From: JAWLCA01 sp041687395
GTDB taxonomy: Bacteria; Pseudomonadota; Alphaproteobacteria; Rhodobacterales; Rhodobacteraceae
DNA length: 64,000 bases
Assembly: GCA_041687395.1 (NCBI GenBank)
Contig: JAWLCA010000014.1
Location: 46,886-110,885, forward strand
Direction: 5' to 3'
Made by a program: the position numbers and the translations under genes. The notes under the pieces were generated by a model that saw only the letters and a list, made by a program, of their open reading frames with translations, ran no database searches and had not been told where the DNA came from. Shown here piece by piece: positions 58,847 to 64,000 of the stretch. Every line of letters begins with the position of its first letter. Position 1 is the stretch's first letter.

Positions 58847-58974
58847 CGCAGGTCCGCCGTGGCACCGAGTCGCAATCGCGCGGCGACCCGCCTTTGGCCC
58901 GGCAGCCGTGGTCAGGGTAAAGATTCGGTAAAGAAAAAATGCGATCTCTCATGAAATCAAAGGGTTGAAAAAGT

Positions 58975-58992
58975 GTCCACGCGTGGACACCC
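58975..58992. repeat. Perfect 18-bp palindrome after the AbrB-family gene
   Basis: GTGTCCACGCGTGGACAC directly follows the stop of the permease gene (minus strand, ends at 58995). Its core is identical to that at 20497-20512. On the minus strand it is followed by TTTTTC, so here it could act as an intrinsic terminator with a 7-bp stem and CGCG loop. Confidence 0.7.
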
Positions 58993-58994
58993 CC

Positions 58995-60080
58995 TCACCC
59001 CGCTCCCTCGCCCCGCCGGATCCACCGGTCCAGCACCCCCAGAAGCAGCACCGACAGCAGGATGCGCGCGACGTGATGGGCGGTCACATAGACCACGCTG
59101 ACCTGCAGCGACAGCGCCACAAGGCTCATCTCGGCCACACCGCCGGGGGCAAAGGCTAGGAACACCGTGCCCGCCTTCTCGCCCACCGCCTCGTGGATCG
59201 CCAGCGCGAACAGGAACCCCAGCCCCAGCATCGACCCCACCGTCAGCGTCGACAGCCACATCGCCCGCAACAGCTGGCTGCCCGCCATGCCTGCGAACCG
59301 CGTGCCCAGGCTGACACCCACAACAAGCTGCGTCAGCCCCACCATCCACCCCGGCGGGATCGCCTTGGTCAGCCCCGCCAGATGCAGCGCGCCCGAGGCG
59401 AGCATCGGCCCCACGATCATCGCGCCGGGCAGACGCAAAAGCTTCGCCCCGTAGAGCCCGCCCACCGCCGCGCCGATCAGCAGCACCGCATCCCACCAGC
59501 CGATGGGCACCTCGGCCCCCACCATCGCCACCCCCGCCGAACTGCCCACCACAGCCCCCGTCAGGATCAGGAAGATGATCGGCACCGTCACGATCGACAG
59601 GATCAGCCGCAGGAACTGCAGCATCGTCAGCATCCGGATGTCCGCGCCGCTGGCCTCGCCCATGCTGATCGCCTCGAACAGCCCGCCGGGGGTCGAGGAG
59701 AACAGCGCCGTCGGCCGGTCCAGCCCGCCGACATGGCGATAGATCACATAGCCCACCGCCTGCGCCGCCGGCACATACAGCGCCAGCGCCAGTAGGCTGG
59801 GCCACCAGCGCACCGCCTCGGCCGCCAGCTCGGGGGTGAAGGCACCGCCGATCGCCACGCCCACCACCGGGATCAGCACCATCCGCCAGCCCTGCGGCAC
59901 CGCCGGCGTCAGCCCCAGCGGCCGGATCTGCCCCGCCGCCACCGTGCCCACCACCAACAGCGGCCCCAGCAGCAGCGGCAGCGGCAGACCCAGCAGAACC
60001 GCCAGCCCGGCCCCGACCAGACCCAGCGCATAGGCGATGGCGATGGCACCGGGGGCGACCCCGGCCAGAATTCTGTTCAT
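58995..60080 (-). CDS. AbrB-family membrane protein (putative permease)
   Basis: The 361-residue protein from the ATG at 60080 has about ten helices in two related halves, as in the AbrB/Gate family (named after E. coli AbrB and once misnamed ammonia monooxygenase). Conserved Gly/Pro stretches are PLPLLLGPLLVVGTVAAGQI, FSSTPGGLFEAISMGEASGA in half 1, and RLPGAMIVGPMLASGALHLA with FLAFAPGGVAEMSLVALSLQ in half 2. The function is not established; transport is inferred. It is a single gene with a palindrome right after its stop. Confidence 0.88.
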   Translation of the reverse strand: MNRILAGVAPGAIAIAYALGLVGAGLAVLLGLPLPLLLGPLLVVGTVAAGQIRPLGLTPAVPQGWRMVLIPVVGVAIGGAFTPELAAEAVRWWPSLLALALYVPAAQAVGYVIYRHVGGLDRPTALFSSTPGGLFEAISMGEASGADIRMLTMLQFLRLILSIVTVPIIFLILTGAVVGSSAGVAMVGAEVPIGWWDAVLLIGAAVGGLYGAKLLRLPGAMIVGPMLASGALHLAGLTKAIPPGWMVGLTQLVVGVSLGTRFAGMAGSQLLRAMWLSTLTVGSMLGLGFLFALAIHEAVGEKAGTVFLAFAPGGVAEMSLVALSLQVSVVYVTAHHVARILLSVLLLGVLDRWIRRGEGAG

Positions 60081-60148
60081 GTGCACGACCTTTGCCGCGC
60101 CTTATTGGCAGCGCCCCCCGGAAAGGACAAGCCTTCGGGGGGAACCCC

Positions 60149-60352
60149 CTACCAGTGCGGCGGCCGCTGGTCGGTCAGCGTGACGCCACCGCCCGCCTCG
60201 GCCTCGCGCTCCCCCTCGCGCTCGACCAACATCGCCACGCGCCGGGTCAGCCGGTCAATCTCGGCGCCCTGCCGGGCGAGCACCTCCGACAGATCCTCGA
60301 CCGCCTTCGTCAGATGCGCGATCTGCTCTTCCGCCGCCACCAGCCTGTCCAT
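60149..60352 (-). CDS. slyX: SlyX family protein
   Basis: The 67-residue protein from the ATG at 60352 is a short coiled coil, with LVAAEEQIAHLTKAVEDLSE and LARQGAEIDRLTRRVAMLVE heptads, then a tail ending DQRPPHW. The C-terminal PPHW/PPHY is the SlyX hallmark. The function of SlyX is unknown. It is divergent from hisS, with 62 bases between them. Confidence 0.85.
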   Translation of the reverse strand: MDRLVAAEEQIAHLTKAVEDLSEVLARQGAEIDRLTRRVAMLVEREGEREAEAGGGVTLTDQRPPHW

Positions 60353-60414
60353 CCGCTTGCCCCCCCTCGCCTGCTTCGCTAAACGGGCGCCACCCAGCCA
60401 TATCAGGGATACCC

Positions 60415-61974
60415 ATGGCCAAGGACAAAGCCCCACGCCGCCCCCGTGCCGAAACCCCGCGCGGGTTCCGCGACTATTTCGGCGCCGAGGTGACCGAGCG
60501 CAAGGCCATGCTGGACCGGATCGCCGAAGTCTACCACCTTTACGGCTTCGACCCGCTGGAAACATCGGCGGTCGAAACGGTGGAGGCATTGGGGAAATAC
60601 CTGCCCGACGTGGACCGCCCGAACGAGGGCGTGTTCGCATGGGAGGAAGATAACGACTGGCTGGCACTCCGCTACGACCTGACAGCACCCCTCGCCCGCG
60701 TCGCCGCGCAATACCGCAACGACCTGCCCAGCCCCTACCGCCGCTACGCGATGGGCCCGGTCTGGCGGAACGAGAAGCCGGGGCCGGGGCGCTTCCGGCA
60801 GTTCTACCAATGCGACGCCGACACGGTGGGCGCGGCCAGCGTCGCGGCGGATGCCGAGATCTGCGCCATGCTGGCCGATACGCTGGAGGCCGTGGGCATT
60901 CCGCGCGGCGACTACATCGTGCGGGTCAACAATCGCAAGGTGCTGAACGGGGTGATGGAGGCAATCGGGCTGAGTGAAGACCTGCTGCAGAACCCACGAC
61001 CAATGACGGTAGATGAGGCAGCCGACGCGCTATACAGCGAGATGGTTCGGCGAAACGTCGAAAAGCTCTCTAAGCTCGACGTGATGAGACAGATCGACAA
61101 GCTCGACAAGGTTGGTGCAGACGGGGTCAGGGAGTTGCTCACTGACGGTCGTAGGGACGAGTCTGGGGCTTTCATCCCCGGTGTCGGGCTGCCGGCTCAA
61201 GCTGCAGAACGTGTCATCAGCTTTCTCGAAGCCAAGTCAGACGATCCGAGGGCGACACTGTCCAATCTGCGTGGCGCGGTAGGAAACTCGACAACTGGCC
61301 TCGAAGGTGTTTCCGAACTAGAAACAATCGCCGCCCTCCTCGACGCCCAGGGCTACGGCCCCGACCGCATCGTCATCGATCCCTCCGTCGTCCGGGGCCT
61401 CGGCTACTACACCGGCCCGGTGTTCGAGGCCGAACTGACGTTCGAGATCACCGACGAAAAGGGCCGCCCCCGCCAGTTCGGGTCGGTCGCGGGCGGAGGC
61501 CGCTACGACGACCTCGTGAAACGCTTCACCGGGCAGGCCGTCCCGGCCACCGGCGTCTCCATCGGCGTGGACCGGCTGCTGGCCGCCCTGCACGCCAAGG
61601 GCCGCAGCACCGCCGACATGCGCGGCCCCGTCGTCGTCACCGTGATGGACCGCGACCGCATGGCCGATTATCAGGCGATGGTGGCCGAGCTGCGGAACCC
61701 AAAGGACGGCGGCCCACCAATCCGGGCAGAGGTCTACCTCGGCAACCCCAAGAACTTCGGCAACCAGCTCAAATACGCCGACAAGCGGCACTCCCCCGTC
61801 GCCATCATCCAGGGCGGGGACGAGGCCGCGCGCGGCGTGGTGCAGGTGAAGGATCTGGTGCTGGGCGCGAAGATCGCGGAAAACGCCAGCCTCGACGAGT
61901 GGAAGTCCCAACCCGCACAGGTAGAGGTGCCCCGCGCCGACCTCGTCGCCACCGTGCGCCGGATGCTGGGCTGA
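60415..61974 (+). CDS. hisS: Histidine-tRNA ligase
   Basis: The 519-residue class II synthetase charges tRNA(His). Motif 2 region: YRRYAMGPVWRNEKPGPGRF, followed by QFYQCDADTVG. HisA motif: SVVRGLGYYTGPVFEAEL. Motif 3: VSIGVDRLLAAL. The C-terminal anticodon-binding domain is at about residues 410-519. Codons between about 60960 and 61320 (residues 182-302, the insertion region) include AGA, AGG, CTA, CGA and GGT, which are rare in the flanking parts. The middle of the gene may therefore come from another lineage. hisZ starts 2 bases after the stop. Confidence 0.95.
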   Translation: MAKDKAPRRPRAETPRGFRDYFGAEVTERKAMLDRIAEVYHLYGFDPLETSAVETVEALGKYLPDVDRPNEGVFAWEEDNDWLALRYDLTAPLARVAAQYRNDLPSPYRRYAMGPVWRNEKPGPGRFRQFYQCDADTVGAASVAADAEICAMLADTLEAVGIPRGDYIVRVNNRKVLNGVMEAIGLSEDLLQNPRPMTVDEAADALYSEMVRRNVEKLSKLDVMRQIDKLDKVGADGVRELLTDGRRDESGAFIPGVGLPAQAAERVISFLEAKSDDPRATLSNLRGAVGNSTTGLEGVSELETIAALLDAQGYGPDRIVIDPSVVRGLGYYTGPVFEAELTFEITDEKGRPRQFGSVAGGGRYDDLVKRFTGQAVPATGVSIGVDRLLAALHAKGRSTADMRGPVVVTVMDRDRMADYQAMVAELRNPKDGGPPIRAEVYLGNPKNFGNQLKYADKRHSPVAIIQGGDEAARGVVQVKDLVLGAKIAENASLDEWKSQPAQVEVPRADLVATVRRMLG

Positions 61975-61976
61975 CC

Positions 61977-63083
61977 ATGGCACCGACCAAGGCAGAGGCA
62001 CGGGCAGAAGCCGAACGCCTGTTCGACCTGTTCCGCCGCGCCGGCGGCACCCCGGTCGAGGCCGACATCCTGCAACCGGCCGAAACCCTGCTGGACCTGT
62101 ACGGCGAGGATATACGCGCCCGCGCCTATGTCACCGCCGACCCGCTGCGGGGCGAGATGATGCTGCGCCCCGACTTCACCGTGCCGGTGGTGCAGATGCA
62201 CATGAAAAACGGCGCCGAGCCTGCCCGCTATACCTACATGGGCGAGGTGTTCCGCCGTCAAGAACGCAGCGGCCCGCGCACGAACGAGTTCTTTCAGGTG
62301 GGCTACGAGGTCTTTGCTCGCGAGAATCCGCCCGATGCGGATGCCGAGGTCTTCGCGCTGTTCGCCGACACCCTCGCCCCCCTCGGCCTGACGGCCTCGA
62401 CCGGCGACATCGGCATCCTGACCGCCGCCGTCGCGGGCCTGCAGACCTCTGACGCCCGCAAGCGCGCGCTGATGCGCCACCTGTGGCGGCCGCGCCGGTT
62501 CCGCGCGCTCCTGGACCGCTTCGGCGGCCGCACGCCCCCATCGGACGCCCGCAAGCGCCTGCTCAACCACCTGTCGCACCCCGACCCCGCCGCCCTGATC
62601 GCCACCGCCGGCCCGCTTGTGGGCCTGCGCGGGCAGGACGAGATCGAGGCCCGCATCGCCGCCCTGTTGCAGGACGCGCAGACCCCGCCCCTGTCGGATC
62701 TGGAAATGCAGACCTTCGACGACCTTCTGTCCCTGCGCGAACCGATGGTCGAGGCGCTGGAACGCCTGCGCGACCTTGCGGTGGACCTGCCCAGCCTGGA
62801 ACCCGCGGTGGACCGGGTAGAGGCCCGGATGACCGCCCTGCGCGACCGCGGCGTCGACGTGGACCGGCTGGAATTCGAGGCCGCCTATGGCCGTACCAGC
62901 CTGGAATATTACGACGGCTTCGTCTTCGGCCTCTACGCCCCCTACCGCCCCGGCCTGCCGCCAGTCGTCTCGGGCGGGCGCTACGACGCGCTGACCGCGC
63001 AACTGGGCGCGGGCCGGTCGATCCCGGCGGTGGGCGGCGTGGTCCGCCCCGGCCTTGTCGCCTTGCTGAAGGGGGGCGCGTGA
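61977..63083 (+). CDS. hisZ: ATP phosphoribosyltransferase regulatory subunit HisZ
   Basis: The 368-residue protein is a HisRS paralogue that lacks aminoacylation and forms the octameric complex with short HisG. MMLRPDFTVPVVQMHMKNGA, RYTYMGEVFRRQERSGPRTN and FFQVGYEVFA keep the class II fold. FGLYAPYRPGLPPVVSGGRY is the C-terminal catalytic-core remnant, with no anticodon domain. The start is 2 bases after hisS, and the stop overlaps the hisG start (TGATG). Confidence 0.93.
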   Translation: MAPTKAEARAEAERLFDLFRRAGGTPVEADILQPAETLLDLYGEDIRARAYVTADPLRGEMMLRPDFTVPVVQMHMKNGAEPARYTYMGEVFRRQERSGPRTNEFFQVGYEVFARENPPDADAEVFALFADTLAPLGLTASTGDIGILTAAVAGLQTSDARKRALMRHLWRPRRFRALLDRFGGRTPPSDARKRLLNHLSHPDPAALIATAGPLVGLRGQDEIEARIAALLQDAQTPPLSDLEMQTFDDLLSLREPMVEALERLRDLAVDLPSLEPAVDRVEARMTALRDRGVDVDRLEFEAAYGRTSLEYYDGFVFGLYAPYRPGLPPVVSGGRYDALTAQLGAGRSIPAVGGVVRPGLVALLKGGA

Positions 63084-63790
63084 TGCTGAAGCTGGGCGTG
63101 CCGTCCAAGGGACGGCTGATGGAAAAGACCTTCGACTGGTTCGGCGCCCGCGGCGTCACCATGACCCGCACTGGCGCAGACCGCGAATACGCGGGCGCGG
63201 TGACGGGCGTCGATGGCGTGGAACTGGTGCTGCTCTCCGCGGCCGAGATCCCGCGCGAACTGGACGCGGGCCGCATCCATATGGGCGTCACCGGCATGGA
63301 CCTGATCCAGGAGACCCTGCCGGAGTGGGAAGAGCGCGTGGCCCCCGTCGCCCCCCTCGGCTTCGGCCATGCCGACCTGATCATCGCCGTGCCCTGCGCC
63401 TGGGTGGATGTGGAAACACTAGACGACCTCGACGCCGCCGCCGCCGCCTTCCGCCGCCGCCACGGCCACCGGCTGCGCATCGCCACCAAGTACCACCGGC
63501 TGGTCCGGGATTACCTGCGCGACCACGGCGTCGCCGATTACGCGCTGGTGGACAGCCAGGGCGCGACCGAGGGCACGGTGAAGAACCTGACCGCCGAGGC
63601 CATCGCCGACATCACGTCAACGGGCGAGACGCTACGCGCGAACCACCTGAAGGTCCTCGACGCGCCCCCTATCCTGAAATCCGAGGCCACACTATACGCC
63701 GCCCGCCGCGCCGACTGGTCCATCGGCCCCGCGATGGCGCTGGAGGCGCTGCTTGCAAAACTGGACCTCGACACCCCGCCGGGGTTCTAG
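63083..63790 (+). CDS. hisG: ATP phosphoribosyltransferase, short form
   Basis: The 235-residue enzyme catalyses the first step of histidine synthesis, ATP plus PRPP to phosphoribosyl-ATP. LKLGVPSKGRLMEKTFDWFG is the N-terminal signature, and YALVDSQGATEGTVKNLTAE is the PRPP-binding region. It lacks the C-terminal regulatory domain of long HisG, so it needs HisZ for activity and His feedback, which fits the adjacent hisZ. Start and stop codons of the two genes overlap. Confidence 0.95.
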   Translation: MLKLGVPSKGRLMEKTFDWFGARGVTMTRTGADREYAGAVTGVDGVELVLLSAAEIPRELDAGRIHMGVTGMDLIQETLPEWEERVAPVAPLGFGHADLIIAVPCAWVDVETLDDLDAAAAAFRRRHGHRLRIATKYHRLVRDYLRDHGVADYALVDSQGATEGTVKNLTAEAIADITSTGETLRANHLKVLDAPPILKSEATLYAARRADWSIGPAMALEALLAKLDLDTPPGF

Positions 63791-64000
63791 GCGTACCGGC
63801 GCATTTCACATCGAAAGGCGACTGGTGGCGATGCGGCCACCATCTTGGTCGATGCCTTTCAGCGAGTACACTGCGCCGCGCAGCTGCGGTTGTGTTCTTC
63901 GGTCGTTCGCTCTGAACAACACTCATGCCATTGATTTTGCGCTGAAACGTTGTGGTTTTTCTCGCCATGACCTGCAGGGTTTTGTAAGATTTCGACCGAA
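63791..64000. other. Unassigned right-hand end of the window
   Basis: These 210 bases follow hisG. The last 150 bases are more AT-rich than the rest. A minus-strand frame from 63968 (MARKTTTFQRKINGMSVVQS) is open but continues antisense into hisG, and I recognise nothing in it. No tRNA or terminator is seen. Confidence 0.4.

Noticed and set aside
63669..63968. 99-codon minus-strand frame at the right end
   Set aside because: More than half is antisense to hisG. The remaining N-terminus matches nothing I know.
1..64000. CRISPR arrays, tRNA or rRNA genes, insertion sequences, prophage
   Set aside because: I looked for regularly spaced repeats, cloverleaf-like ends and transposase or phage proteins and found none that could be supported.

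Overview
The window is a GC-rich, gene-dense alphaproteobacterial chromosome segment. Gene content points to Rhodobacteraceae (Roseobacter/Paracoccus type): a ybgC-tolQRAB-pal-cpoB-tilS operon, xdhABC, a hisS-hisZ-hisG cluster with short-form HisG, pleD beside a DUF3572 gene, three TRAP or TRAP-like uptake modules, and a VPLPA-type C-terminal sorting signal. No rRNA, tRNA, CRISPR array, intact insertion sequence or prophage was seen. Most starts given here were moved inside the longest open frame to fit signal peptides, ribosome binding sites and family lengths.

Layout. 1-6.2 kb: Tol-Pal envelope operon, all on the minus strand. 6.2-7.6 kb: a broken repeat/membrane protein gene whose middle is inverted. 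7.9-17.3 kb: a sugar module with deoC, a two-domain aldehyde dehydrogenase, a TIGR04076 protein, an aldo/keto reductase, a TRAP transporter, a lyxose-isomerase-like protein and a ribokinase. 17.5-27.7 kb: regulators and housekeeping genes (two response regulators, aldo/keto reductase, lipocalin-like lipoprotein, cold shock protein, DUF1127, CadC-like regulator, HAD phosphatase, DUF3572, PleD), a decayed phosphodiesterase gene and an MFS carrier. 27.7-39.5 kb: two divergent arms of a catabolic locus. The minus arm has an oxidoreductase, a LysR regulator with two HTH domains, a 2-hydroxyacid dehydrogenase, a TRAP transporter, an amidase and a tiny membrane protein. The plus arm has a 4-oxalomesaconate hydratase, a type I extradiol dioxygenase, a CHA aldolase and an oxalomesaconate tautomerase. 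39.7-43.1 kb: four Tad pilus genes without motor or pilin. 43.2-53.1 kb: a purine operon, xdhA-xdhB-xdhC followed by a BMP-type ABC importer, with translationally coupled junctions. 53.3-64 kb: dnaE, an unknown membrane protein with two small secreted proteins, an AbrB-type permease, slyX and hisS-hisZ-hisG.

How the genes work together. The plus arm at 36-39.5 kb encodes the lower meta-cleavage route from an oxalomesaconate-type ring-cleavage product to pyruvate and oxaloacetate. The minus arm supplies uptake, an amide hydrolase and regulation. The substrate is not evident, and the dioxygenase is a VOC (type I) enzyme rather than the LigAB/GalA type usually found with these partners. At 43.7-53.1 kb, importer and xanthine dehydrogenase sit in one operon, which suggests import of a purine that is oxidised directly. 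The deoC/ALDH/kinase/TRAP region fits use of a pentose or deoxypentose.

Most unusual points: (1) a gene at 6.2-7.6 kb that becomes one 470-codon frame if a 142-bp segment bounded by a 13-bp inverted repeat is flipped and two bases are restored; (2) the aromatic locus with a type I dioxygenase whose second-sphere His appears to be Tyr, plus a LysR protein with tandem HTH domains; (3) a hisS gene whose middle third has foreign codon use; (4) one 16-bp palindrome found immediately after two unrelated genes.
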